From NCBI GenBank assembly GCA_010279815.1, contig QEOQ01000122.1, positions 1,018,798-1,082,797 on the forward strand: DNA of 64,000 bases. The letters run 5' to 3'. The first letter of the stretch is position 1. The number at the start of each line of letters is the position of its first letter. The translations under genes were made by a program, and so were the position numbers. Below the pieces are notes generated by a model that saw nothing but the letters and a program-made list of their open reading frames with translations, did no database searches and was not told the origin of the DNA. The stretch comes from Brachionus plicatilis. Its lineage: Eukaryota; Rotifera; Eurotatoria; Ploima; Brachionidae. Shown here piece after piece: positions 23,144-33,609 of this stretch.

Positions 23144-24655
23144 AGATAATTTTTTTTTCTTTCTTCTATTTTATATACTAAACTAAAAAATAAAAAGAGA
23201 GTTAAAAAATGACTTTTTTTTTTATTTTTTTATTTTTTTGGCGATGTGGCATTTGAATGACCTTAACTTGGTAGGTTTTTTATTTTCGTATACACGAAAA
23301 TAAGTACGGCAATATTCTAGTTGAATGAAGAAATAGATGTTTGAATTTAAAGTGTAAAAATTTTGAAATAGAATTTTGATGACGATGTGAAGTTTTTGAA
23401 TGAGATAAGGGTGATGGTTGAAAAAAGATGTTTAGTGAATGGTGAGAAATTTTTGCATTCGTTTGCAACGCCGCAATTTTAAGTCTTATTTATTCTACTT
23501 ATTGAATAAAGTGTATGTGTGCTAACTTTTTTGAAAAGAAATAAGTCTTTGTTTTTTACTTTGAAATCTTTAAAATGATGTCAATAAAAAACACACTTTG
23601 GTTTTACTGTTAGTTGAATAGATCTATGAATAGTAGTTGAATGTGTCTATGCATTGCAAACTAAAGTTTAATTTTTAAACAGATTTTTCAAAAATTTTTT
23701 CTTAAATTTATCCGCAAATTATATGGGATATTCATTTCATACTCTAATGGGGCTTTTTAAGAGAAAATTTTTTAAAATTATAATCGAAAAAAAAGTTTTA
23801 CATTTTAATCTGTACTTTTTTGGAAAAATTGATTTTCTGAATAATAAAAAAAAATTTGATTAAGAGTATTTTGGCTTTAGAAATAATTAAAAGATATTCG
23901 CTTTAATTTTTAATGAGGCTTTTTTTTTAAATAATTAAAATATTCCTAGTGAACATAGAAATTTTTAATTTTTGCTTTTTCGAAATTTATTTTTCTAAAT
24001 AAATTAATTAATTTCAAAAGAAAGTTTAAATTCAAAATGTTAATTTAAAAAATAAAAATTGATCAAAAAAGTTTTAAATTTTATTTTTAATTTTTGCTTC
24101 CAAGAAAACTTGATTTTCTATATTAACAAATTAGAAAATTAAATAAATGAGAAATTTTATATTTAAAATTATACTAGATATTCATTCTATACTTTAATAG
24201 GGCTTTAAAAAAAAAGTATTAAAATATTCAAATTGAACAAAGATGTTTTTAATTTTAACTTTTGGAAACTTAATTTTCTAAACAAAAAATGAGCTAAAAT
24301 CTGTGTTATATCATCTAAAAAATATTTTTTTTATATTAATTGAAAAATATAGACGAATTTATTTATTTTTTTTTTTTTAAATTTTGAATCTTTTCATTTA
24401 CTCTAAGTTTACGTAAATTTCCCGTATCATTTTTTATCATTAAGTCACTAGCGTATAGGTTTGATTTTTTGATATTTTTTTTCGACTTTAATATATTAAA
24501 AAAACAAAAATAATATTTTCTAGAACAAAATTACTGATGTTAGTGCCAATTAATTTTTGCTAGTACAATTAAATTAAAAAATGTCAAATATGATTAAATT
24601 AGTTACTATTTTATTTCTTTGATAGATAATTTGATTTAATTGAAAAAAATATATA
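23144..24655. other. Intergenic AT-rich region upstream of SND1
   Basis: No gene seen. From 23640 to 24370 the sequence is a diffuse set of A/T-rich near-repeats (TTTAAAATTAT, TTTTTAATTTTTGC and similar). A short ORF at 23280-23468 (minus) looks non-coding: simple composition and no family resemblance. Confidence 0.5.
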
Positions 24656-24659
24656 TCTA

Positions 24660-25110
24660 AAAAGGTTTTTTTATTTCAAGATGAGTCCATTGAACAGGAA
24701 CAAGTGAAAAAAACTAGGGAAAAGTTTACCTCCCTTTATGTATTTTTCGTTTCTTAGAATCAGCTCAAGGACATCTAACTATGACTTTTGCTGATAACGA
24801 TTAGACCTGAAGACAGGTCACAGAGAATTCATCTGGTGAATGGGAGCTAAATACTTGCAGCTGCAAAGATTGGCTTAAGAATCATGTGATTAAGTGATCT
24901 GTTCTCGGCTCAGTAAGTTAATATTCACCAAATGTAAATGATTTGGGAATCAGCATATATGATTAATCAGATTCGCACGATCTATCAGTACAAGAGCCAA
25001 TATCAAAAAGAATTCGTCTTGATAAGACCTTAATCGTTACTCCACAGCCCCGAGGAAAAAAAAAAACGTGGCAGACCAGTTGAATCAAATAAACAAAAAA
25101 AAAGTAAATT
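24660..25110 (+). pseudogene. Decayed MULE/SWIM-type transposase C-terminus
   Basis: From about 24823 the plus-strand frame reads SSGEWELNTCSCKDWLKNHV, resembling the SWIM zinc finger at the end of MULE transposases (a W-x-V-x-x-CxC-x-x-W core followed by C-x-H). A TGA interrupts the second half and the second Cys/His pair is lost. After frameshifts, near 25047-25095, comes a basic tail PQPRGKKKKRGRPVESNK of the RGRP type that often ends such proteins. This is a relic with stops and frameshifts. It may represent the source family of the 9-bp-TSD elements here, but that link is inference. Confidence 0.5.
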
Positions 25111-25494
25111 GAATATTATTTTTGTCTATGTTTAATTATTTTAGTTCTAATTTGATATAAATTGCATTCCTTTTTTTATTTATGTACCTATTTTATTATA
25201 ATAGAAATATAAAAATATATTTGTTCCTTAGTTCAGTAATTTTGTTTTTTATTTCAGTTTAAATAACATTATTATTAATAAACATACCTATTTACTTTGT
25301 TGATTAGCTAAACTACTACCGTGTTATATCAATGTATTTCTGATAAATGTTATGTTTTAATCCAAAAACGTGTATTTTTAATGTAGTTTGTTTAACATAC
25401 GATGATTAAATGACAAGAAATTGTCTTGGGATAAAAAAAGAAGAATTAATAAATTTTATTTAGATGGAAATTTTAGACTTGTGAAATTAAATTT

Positions 25495-27811
25495 CTAAAT
25501 TTGTGAGTAATGGAAAGCTTTGAAATCAAATGCTTTCCTCAAACTTCCTTCTTCATTTTCCTGATTATTTTCATTTTCTACATAGTGTGTATTTCTTAGA
25601 CAGCGCTCACACAAAAACGTCGGATCATCTACCGCATACTTGGAATTGCAAACTACCCATCTTTTTTCAAAAAATAATAAAAATTCCTTTATTGCATTTG
25701 AATTTAATTTACTTTGCGTAAATCTTGTTACAGCACCAACAAAACGTGAATCGTCCTCTTGACTTGTCTTTTAAAATTGGATATTTAGATCTGATATAGC
25801 AATCAGTTGAAGGATTGACAAGCCTTAAATTATAAATTTTTTTTTTTGAATTTTTTCAAAGCTTTTAGTATTTAATAATGTTACTTGACACCAGTAAAAA
25901 TTATCAGATGTTCACAGTTTCCCAAATGATTATATAAATATGGGAAGCCAATTTTAATTGTTAAATCAATAAATTTAGTTTCTTCCATTTTTTTCGATTC
26001 TAATACACCTATTTTATTTTCTATTGCCCATTTTTTTACATTCCTTTAAAAAAATTAATTCTCTAGCAGTTATTTGATTAAATTCGAATTTAATTCAAAA
26101 TACTCGCTACAATCATTATTCTCATTTCTCATATCATTATACAAAGTTTCTTCTATAAAAAAATAACCCGATTTAATGACCCCCTTGACAAATGAGTTAA
26201 ATTTTTTTGTTTAGCTTTTTGTCTCATTTACTTTCATCAAAGGAGCTGAAACCACTTGGTTCGGATCTTCCGAAAATTCTCCAATTTTTATCTCATTACG
26301 GTTGCAAGTTATTTTATCTTTAAGTTCTGTCAAATAATTTTGTCCAAGCAAGTAGAAATCTTCAGACCATGCTACTTTCTATTTAAATTTAAAAATCCTA
26401 TTAAATGGGCAATTTGAAGTTTATGATCAATTTTTGATGCTCAAGATGATCAAATCAAACTAGAACTATTTAACAAATTGTTATTTCTTAATAGAAATAA
26501 TGCAGAGATACATTTTTGGATTTAACATCCAGTGGTGATTTTATAACAGTATTTTACGAAAAATAACGTAAAATACCGTAAATTAACGTAAAATCCGAAA
26601 AGTGAAAAAAAAGTATTTTACGAAAAATTACGTAAATTTTCAGGATTTTGAGATAATTTTGGTAAAATTTGGTAAAATTAAAAACGGCCATTTAAAAATG
26701 CAAAATTTTTTGAAAAAATGTCTTTTCTTTCCAAAAATCGAAAATTTAAGACAGTTTTTTTTTCATAAATTGGTCAAAAAAGTAGTTATTTTTAAATTGT
26801 TATAAAAAAAAGCTTTCTTAAATTTTCGATTTTTGGAAAGAAAAGACATTTTTTCAAAAAATTTTGCATTTTTAAATGGCCGTTTTTAATTTTACCAAAT
26901 TTTACCAAAATTATCTCAAAATCCTGAAAATTTACGTAATTTTTCGTAAAATACTTTTTTTTCACTTTTCGGATTTTACGTTAATTTACGTAAAATCTGG
27001 TTAATTTACGGTATTTTACGTAATTTTTCGTAAAATACTGTTATCAAATCACCACTGTACTATGTTAAATAAAAAAATAAACTCTGCAAAATCAAAATGC
27101 ACATTGCAGAGTGCACACCATCGAAATGATGCTATTTTAAGTGGATAATTTTTTGCAGACTTTTGAAGATTACACCTTTAGATTTAACAAAGTATGTTAA
27201 AACCAAAAATTTACCTCTACACTTATTCTATAAAAAAATTAAAATTTATTTAATAGTTTTAGTTTGATTATTTTGAGCATCGAAAATTGGTCATGAACTT
27301 CATCTTGCCATTGAATGCTGAATATTCGAATGGTACTCGCAGTTTGGTGTTGAGCGGTTGACTTATTTGCACACTTAAAATGATGTCTGGAGTGGAAATC
27401 TGGTCCTCTGGCTCTGGATCGAGCTCATTAAGTCTTGATAAATTTTTCAAAAATTTAATTTCAATCGGTTGATTTCTTCTATTGGGTCTGGCGTAATTTA
27501 TTTTAAGAAAATCAACAAACGAAACGTGTTCTGCATCCAAGTCATCTATTTCCATTTTTTCTTTTTGAAATTCGTCTGAATTTAAATACTGTGGACTTAA
27601 AACACTAGGCTTAACAATAATTTAGAGTGATTTTGTGTTTTTACTTGCACATTTCTTCAAGTCTGCTAAATGCTTCATCGGTCATATCTAAATCAGATTT
27701 GATCATTTCTTGTACATTTTTGTTCTTTTTAAAATAGTCTTCTCGGACAAGTCCAATTTTTTCTTCTAAAAACTCCTTCAAATTTATCAATTCATTTTCA
27801 TCAGAAGTCAT
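25495..27811 (-). CDS. SNAPC3: snRNA-activating protein complex subunit 3 (SNAPC3/SNAP50)
   Basis: Seven exons, 362 aa (human 411): 27811-27645, 27595-27337, 26378-26232, 26183-26104, 26043-25885, 25823-25713, 25660-25495. All junctions are GT..AG and in frame. SNAPC3 is part of the complex that binds the proximal sequence element of snRNA promoters for Pol II and Pol III. Family hallmarks in order: DIILSVQISQP, LLGQNYLTELKDKITC, KSGYFFIEETLYND, IKIGFPYLYNHLGNCEH, and a C-terminal zinc region (FCWCCNKIYAKW, FLCERC, THY). Introns are 48-60 nt except intron 2 (27336-26379, 958 nt), which carries a 902-bp transposon with an 8-bp duplication; removing both leaves 48 nt. A reading frame running from exon 2 into the transposon (stop at 27268) is intron read-through. 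AATAAA lies about 35 nt after the stop (25460-25455). Confidence 0.9.
26408..27309. mobile_element. hAT-like MITE (GGCAAATTGAAGTTT family) in SNAPC3 intron 2
   Basis: The left end GGCAATTTGAAGTTTATGAT and right end (reverse complement GGCAAGATGAAGTTCATGAC) are flanked by ATTAAATG (26400-26407) and ATTGAATG (27310-27317), an 8-bp duplication with one mismatch. The body matches the 30131-30489 copy on both sides of a second element inserted at 26530-27057. Related copies with the same terminal motif are at 40907-41450 and 43363-43896. Confidence 0.85.
26530..27057. mobile_element. Mariner-like foldback MITE nested in a hAT-like MITE
   Basis: The ends CAGTGGTGATTTTATAACAG and its inverse (..CTGTTATCAAATCACCACTG) begin two ~240-bp arms that pair over nearly the whole 528 bp, with a short AT loop near 26765-26810. 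The right flank is TA; the left flank is TC where the uninterrupted homologue at 30250 reads TA. A TA target duplication with one later mutation therefore fits, as for Tc1/mariner MITEs. A second copy with intact TA on both sides is at 37959-38420. Confidence 0.88.
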
Positions 27812-27916
27812 TTTTGTTTTAGAATAAATTAATTCAAAAAAATAAATTTCATTTTGATTAGTATAGATGCATTAAATTTATTTTCTTTCAAACAAAAAAA
27901 ATTCTTTACTTTTAGA
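27812..27916. promoter_or_regulatory. Shared SNAPC3-MARS2 promoter region
   Basis: Only 105 bp separates the SNAPC3 start codon (minus, 27811) from the proposed MARS2 start (plus, 27917). Both promoters and both 5' UTRs must lie here or overlap the neighbouring gene. The stretch is almost pure A/T; I cannot name individual elements. Confidence 0.55.
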
Positions 27917-29656
27917 ATGAAATTTTCAAGTAATATTTCACATTTTTGAGGCACCCAATTATTCAATTTGCTTTTCACTAGCCTTGAGATTGATAAGCAG
28001 CAAAAACTTTTACATCTCAACGCCCATTTTTTACGTCAACTCTCAGCCCCACATAGGTCACTTGTACACTGCACTTTTGGCAGACGCTTTCTCACGATGG
28101 AAACAAATAAAAAGTAACTAGAAAATTTTTTTTTTATTTACAAAAGTATCTAAAGTATTATAGAGGAGTCGGTGGTATTTTCTACTGGCACCGACGAGCA
28201 TGGTTACAAAATTCAAAAAAAAGCTGCTCAAGAAAATTTGAAATGTTTGAATTTCTGTGACAAAATATCAAGTAATATTGAAAAAAAAAAAATTGAAAAA
28301 AAAATTTTTTTCATATCTTTGAATTAAGGCCAATTTAAAAGCTTATTTGATCGTTCTAATATAAAATACAGTGATTATATCAGAACCACTCAGAGCCGGC
28401 ATAAAACTGCAGTTGTAAAATTCTGGAAGACTTTGGACTCCAAGGGCTTTATTTACAAGAGCAGCTACAGTGGTTGGTACTCGGTGAATGACGAGTGCTT
28501 TTTGAGAAATGATGAAGTTGAAGAAAAATTAGATTCCAATGGCAATAAAGTCAAAGTCTCAATGGAAAGTGGACATGTAGTGGAATTTACTTCAGAAAGC
28601 AACTACATGTTCCGCTTGAGTGAATTTAAATCCAGACTAAGAAACTATTTGTCAAATGAAGTGATAATACCCAAAATTTATTTAGAAAACTTGTACAATC
28701 AAATTGATAATTTGGAAGATTTGTCTGTGTCAAGAGAGTCATCTCGTTTGTTCTGGGGAATACCGGTGCCAAGTGATGAATCGCAAATAATTTATGTGTG
28801 GCTTGACGCCTTGGTTAATTACCTAACAGTGGCTGGCTACCCGGATAAGAATAAAATGGCCGAAACGTGGCCTGCAGATGTTCATGTCATTGGCAAAGAT
28901 ATTCTGAGATTTCATGCAATTTATTGGCCAGCGTTTTTGATGGCTGCTGGTTTGAGTCCGCCTAAAAAAATCCTTTGCCATGGTCATTGGCTAGTAGACA
29001 ATAGAAAGATGTCAAAGAGCATTGGAAATGTGGTCGACCCGTTCCAAATCCTACAAAAGTACAACACAGATGCAGTCAGGTACTATCTACTCAGAGAAGG
29101 TGTACCTGGTTCAGATTGTAATTTAAATTTGGAAAACTTTTCTAAATTTATAAATGTTGAATTGGCAAACACACTTGGCAATCTGTACCAACGTTGTGTG
29201 CCTTTTAATAAAGAGTTAATCTATCCGTTGTACCAAGATGTAAAGTCTGAACTGACCCATTCGGACATTCATCTGATAGATGGCTTGAACAAGTTGAGAC
29301 ATAAATGCGACGAACATTTTGAAGTGTTCAATTTTTATCTAGGAATCCAGGAGATAATGTCAATTTTGAGATTGACAAACAGTTTGGTTCAAGAGTACAA
29401 GCCTTGGGAGCTGGTCAAAAGTCAAAAAGAATCAGACAAGAAAAGAATTAGGAAAATGCTTTTTTTGATCTATGAATCGCTGCGCATATCGGCAATTGTT
29501 CTTCAGCCAATGGTTCCCGATTTGTGCCAAGATTTACTTGAACGGCTAAATGTCAACACTGACCACAGATTTTTTGATGACGCCATTGTAAATCAACATG
29601 ACAACCAGCTAAAATATCTTAAAAATAAAACCACCGTTCTTTTTAGAAGATTGTAA
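27917..29656 (+). CDS. MARS2: Methionyl-tRNA synthetase, mitochondrial
   Basis: Four exons, 526 aa (human 593): 27917-27929, 27982-28113, 28164-28271, 28329-29656; introns 52, 50 and 57 nt. The enzyme charges tRNA-Met in mitochondria. The class I signatures are intact: HIGH at residues 28-31 (within [20 protein letters not shown]) and KMSKS at 311-315; FSTGTDEHG and [11 protein letters not shown] are also diagnostic. The short N-terminus ([19 protein letters not shown]) is basic and hydroxylated, like a mitochondrial presequence. No C-terminal tRNA-binding domain, matching the mitochondrial/bacterial short form rather than cytosolic MARS1. The 13-nt first exon is the least certain part. AATAAA begins six nt after the stop (29663-29668), implying a minimal 3' UTR. 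Confidence 0.93.
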
Positions 29657-29668
29657 TATTTAAATAAA

Positions 29669-30130
29669 AATAATGCCGCAATTCTTTTATTTTTCATACA
29701 AAAAAAAAGAATTTATAAAAAAAAATCTTAGAAAAAATTCTACAAATAAAAAATTGTAAAACAACATTTAGAAACATTTTTTTCATTCATATGACCATTA
29801 TAACTAGCTTCATTTCACATTGACATTGATTTAACGGTGAGTTAAAAAAAAAATAAAAAACACAACAACTTAAATATCCATCTAAATAACAAAGAACAGT
29901 CACATAAATTTTTTTTTTTTTTAATTAAGTCCATATTGACTTTTAATCTTTAGTTGAATAAAAATTAATTATACACTTATAAAAATATAAAAAATTCATG
30001 GATAGACAATGAGGTTTATTTAATTATTTAATTATTTTTAGTACTTTATATTTTTAATTATTTAGACTCTGCTCTTTATTGTTCTATTAGTACTTTTTCA
30101 TATTTTTGATTATTTAGAATTTGTTCCTTT
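29669..30130. other. Intergenic region downstream of MARS2
   Basis: About 460 bp of A/T-rich DNA with T and A runs; no gene or recognisable element seen before the MITE at 30131. Confidence 0.5.
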
Positions 30131-30489
30131 GACAGTTTGAAGTTTATGATCAATTTTTGATGCTCAAAATGATCAAATCAAATTAGAACTATTAAATAAA
30201 TTGTTATTTTTTAATAGAAATAATTCAGAGATACATTTTTGGATTTAACATACTTTATTTAATAAAAAGATAAACTCTGTAATATCAAAATGCACATTGC
30301 AGAATGCACACCATCGAAATGATGCTATTTTAAGTTGATAATTTTTTGCAGACTTATGCAGATTTTACCTTCAGATTTAACAAAGTATGTTAAAACCGAA
30401 AATTTACCTCTACACTTATTCTATAAAATAATTAAAATTTATTTAATAGTTTTAGTTTGATTATTTTGAACATCAAACTTTAACATGTC
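30131..30489. mobile_element. hAT-like MITE copy without the nested insertion
   Basis: This 359-bp copy matches the 26408-27309 element on both sides of the nested mariner MITE: AATTTTTGATGCTCAAAATG, AGAGATACATTTTTGGATTTA, TGCACATTGCAGAATGCACA and AATAGTTTTAGTTTGATTAT. The termini are GACAGTTTGAAG and (inverse) GACATGTTAAAG. The flanks GTTCCTTT and ATTTCTTT match at 6 of 8 positions. It supplies the empty-site control for the nested insertion. Confidence 0.8.
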
Positions 30490-30960
30490 ATTTCTTTTTG
30501 GTCTTTTTGTATTATATGGTAATTTTTAATTTTAGATACTTTTAGCAAGAAAAAAAGTAAAAATGAAGACAAGGTCTTGGGTAGTTTAAGGATCAGGTTC
30601 GGCTTTAGTTGACAGATTTATATCCAAATTTATTGACATGTCTTTAGAAAAGTGTACTCTATTTTAGTGACATGTTATTCAAAATTGAGCACTGTTTTTG
30701 AAAAAATAAAAATTCATTATTAACGACATGTAATTAACTGTGAACAAATTTTAAAATTATTAAAAATAGTTTCAGCTTATATGAAATTCAATTAAAATTT
30801 AATTATGTTTTAAATTCGAATTTCATTAAAACCGGATGCATTTTTTGACAAAAGTTAACCTTTTTCTTTTTTAAGACATGTCATTTAAATTGAACATTGC
30901 TCTTTTTAAATTCAATGCCCATTTTTTACTCACATGTCATTATTTTATTAAGTGACATGT
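30483..30960. repeat. Cluster of seven ACATGT palindromes
   Basis: ACATGT occurs at 30483, 30636, 30670, 30726, 30876, 30932 and 30955, mostly as GACATGTCA or TGACATGTCAC. The first copy lies in the MITE terminus. With C and G each near 13 percent, far fewer than one copy would be expected in 480 bp. The cluster sits between the convergent 3' ends of MARS2 and the K2P gene. It could be a degenerate repeat array or a set of binding sites; I cannot choose. Confidence 0.55.
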
Positions 30961-31282
30961 CACTAAATTACATTTATTAGGTGTTTTAAAGCCGGCATTG
31001 TCGAGCGCTTTTCTCTTTACGAAAAAAACAAAATGATTTCAAAAAGTGAATATGGAAAATTTGAAATTTTTGAGCTTTAGAAAAAAAAAAGTTGTAAGAA
31101 TTTTCAATATTTTGTTGTGTTCTAGTGTTAAAAAATTTCACAAAATCCAAAAAGCACAAAAAGGAAAATAATGCAAGAAACAAAAATATCAAAAAGTATT
31201 AAAAGTACCAAAAGGATTACACTATTAGAATATCCTCATTGTCTATATCTGAAAAACAGCAAAACTGTCAAGTTATTTGGTA

Positions 31283-32344
31283 TTAGTATTTGGAAGGATG
31301 AATGTTGTTGACTGACAGTGAATCATCTTCGTCAATTTGTCTGCTATACGAGCTGGACGTCGGCGCATCGCTGGTCAAAAGCTGTCTCTCTGGATCATTA
31401 GACGTCTCCATTTCGAGTGATAGTAACTTTGCCAAATTTAGTTCTGGAATTTGAGTCAGTACACTAATGAACAACATCACAAACATTATTCCAATAATAA
31501 GATAAACTTGAGTACAAATCAATTTAGCTAAATATAAGAAAGCTTTTAGCGGACTTACATGTAGTGGCAATTTTGTAGAAAACTCTGTACGGTTGTTCAT
31601 TTTTGTCTCCCGGAATGTAATCTCCGAGACCGATGGTTGTCAGCGAAATGAAGCAGTAGTACAGTGCGTCAAGGTAATTCCACTCTTTTTCAATTGAGCT
31701 GAAAACTGCAGCGGGAATCAGAAAGAAAAATGAGAGAACAAATGCAAAAACTAGTCCAAGGTGAGTGTAAGTGAGAGCTTTCAAATTTAGAGTGGAGTTA
31801 TTGCGGTAAAAGATGGACAAGGTCTTGAGTTTGTCATACAGTCTATTGGTGATTATTAGAAGTCGTTCGACACAGGCTGAGATCAAAATGAGAGTGATGG
31901 GTATGCCGATAATAGCGTATAAAATGCAGAATATTTTTCCCCCGGTAGATAGGGGAGACACATGTCCATAGCCGATGGTTGTCAGCACAGTGCCTGCAAA
32001 GAAGACCGCTTGGCCAAACGACCAGTTTGGCTCTACTGTCGAATTGTCGATGGTCGATATTCCGTGGTTGTTGGCGCTCACTATTTTGGTTATAAAAGCT
32101 TCAAGCTGGGAATCTTGTGCACAAAAAGTTATGAAAAAAGGAAAAAAGATGATGGAGCAAATTTACCATTGAGACACGATTTGTGTTTTTGTAGGAATTC
32201 ATGACGTTTGGCTTTGAGCTTTTCTATGATTTGCTTTTCATTTGGATATTCGATGGAGGAAAACACAGCGGCCCCAATGAACATGTAGAGCAGGTAGAAG
32301 GCGCCCAAGCCGAATATGCGAATAGTCGATTTGCTCAATTTCAT
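31283..32344 (-). CDS. Two-pore-domain potassium channel, TWIK type
   Basis: Three exons, 318 aa: 32344-32167, 32113-31559, 31506-31283; introns 53 and 52 nt. K2P channels carry background potassium leak in the plasma membrane as dimers. Visible in order: M1 (about residues 9-30), an extracellular cap helix, pore loop 1 TTIGYGH (104-110), M2 and M3, pore loop 2 TTIGLGDYIPGD (near 220), M4 (YLIIGIMFVMLFISVL) and a short Ser/Asp-rich cytosolic tail. TTIGLGDYIPG and the GYGHVSPLSTGGK context match the TWIK (KCNK1/6/7) group best. An earlier AG would give a 31-nt intron and insert seven residues; the 52-nt intron restores the family alignment. Confidence 0.92.
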
Positions 32345-33210
32345 TTTCAGAAAAAGATTATTTTTTTTTGATTATTTCACTGTTAAAAGTATAGAACAAA
32401 ATTGATTAAGAAGAAAATTATTAAAAATAATTATTTATGCTAATTAATTTTATTTATAATTTGGACTGAATACTCATCATTTTTGATTGTATCTAATGTC
32501 GATATTGAGATGTCGCTTTAGTATTTTCTTTAATTAAAATATACAATATTTGCATATGCATTTGAATATTTTTTTGTCTCAGAAAAAGATAAATTAGCGA
32601 GGTTCTAGGCTAAAAATAGATTTTGTTACTAAAAATAATCTTTTATATCAGTAAAATAAGTTTACTTTATAAAAATGCTGCATTTTTTTTTATTTTTTTA
32701 AATTTTAGTCTAATTTACTTCTATTTAATTTCTTTTTTATAAAATCGTTAGGCTGAAAAGATGGGTAGTGCCCATTCTCCACAGCCTGAGGGTTACCCTC
32801 AAACTATTTAATTAAATAAATAAATAAAATATAAAAATGCTGCATGAATTTAAAATATCTTTTTATTATTAAACAACGGATGATAATTACCTGTATTTTT
32901 CAAATAATTAGTTGATGCCCAATTAAAAAGATTTTGAAGTGATGTTGAGGTCAATTTGATGACAAAGAGTGATGTACATTGATGAGAAATTTTCTATCGC
33001 TTCAAAGTGACATCATTAGTAAAAGCTTCACAATTATTAGAATTAGTGTAAAATTAATTTTTTTCTTTTCATTTTATTATATTAAGATTGTTAATTTTAT
33101 TTATTAATTTACTATTTTTTTCAAGATATAAATGTTTTGATCAAATAAAGATAATAACTTTAAATATTTCTTAATAAATTAAAAAGTATAAATAAAATCA
33201 GATTTATTTA
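32345..33210. other. Intergenic region with a LINE-like tail
   Basis: Mostly A/T-rich. At 32745-32830 a GC-richer segment carries two small hairpins (GGGTAGTGCCC and AGGGTTACCCT) followed by AATTAAATAAATAAATAAAA, the form of a non-LTR element 3' tail, plus strand, of a type distinct from the GAGCTTTAGCTC tails. No gene seen. Confidence 0.5.
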
Positions 33211-33214
33211 AGAG

Positions 33215-33310
33215 TCAAAAGTGTCAAGTCAAATACTAATTTTTTTATTTTTTTAAGTCCGAACTTGGACTTAAATTTGGGACTTTAAAATCACTTTGCA
33301 TAAAATAAAC
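33215..33310. repeat. AAGTCC/GGACTT-rich interspersed repeat
   Basis: GTCAAGTCAAATAC, AAGTCCGAACTTGGACTT and GGGACTTTAAAATCAC recur in this order in related copies at 34648-34790, 35136-35230, 42150-42225 and 61500-61665. Confidence 0.6.
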
Positions 33311-33399
33311 AATTAAAAATCAGCGTCACGTACTGTTTATCAGAATATAAAGTCTTTTAGTCCGCCAGAACAATTTCAAAAAGAAACTACTTGTTTGAA

Positions 33400-33560
33400 A
33401 TGATGATTTATTTATTTATTTATTTGTTTTCTGTACCGAGCTAGAGCTCCTTCAGAATAAGTTAAAAAATAATAAAAATAAAATAAAATAAAAATAAAAT
33501 AAAATTAAAGTTAATAAAATGAGATAAAAAAAAGGATTGAAATAAAGTAAATAAGCTAAA
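33400..33560 (-). mobile_element. LINE 3' tail, reverse orientation
   Basis: TTTATTTATTTATTTG, then TGTACCGAGCTAGAGCTCCT and TTCAG, is the minus-strand view of CTGAAGGAGCTCTAGCTCGGTACA plus an (AAATA)n tail. Together with the plus-strand copies at 18675 and 17133 it shows this LINE family inserted in both orientations. Confidence 0.6.
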
Positions 33561-33609
33561 AAAATGAAAATTGAAAAGACATAAATAGGAATAGATTGTA
33601 TTAGAAAAT

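Noticed and set aside
20457..23186. Many plus-strand and shifted ORFs across SND1 (up to 197 codons)
   Set aside because: They are shadows caused by the GC-rich codons of the 923-codon SND1 frame. None resembles a protein family.
27268..27555. A free-standing 95-codon gene on the minus strand
   Set aside because: It is SNAPC3 exon 2 read through into the intronic transposon. Its last codons lie inside the MITE.
31507..31558. A 31-nt second intron in the K2P gene using the first AG
   Set aside because: It would insert seven residues at the start of M4 and be far shorter than any other intron here. The AG 21 nt further on gives a 52-nt intron and restores alignment with TWIK channels.
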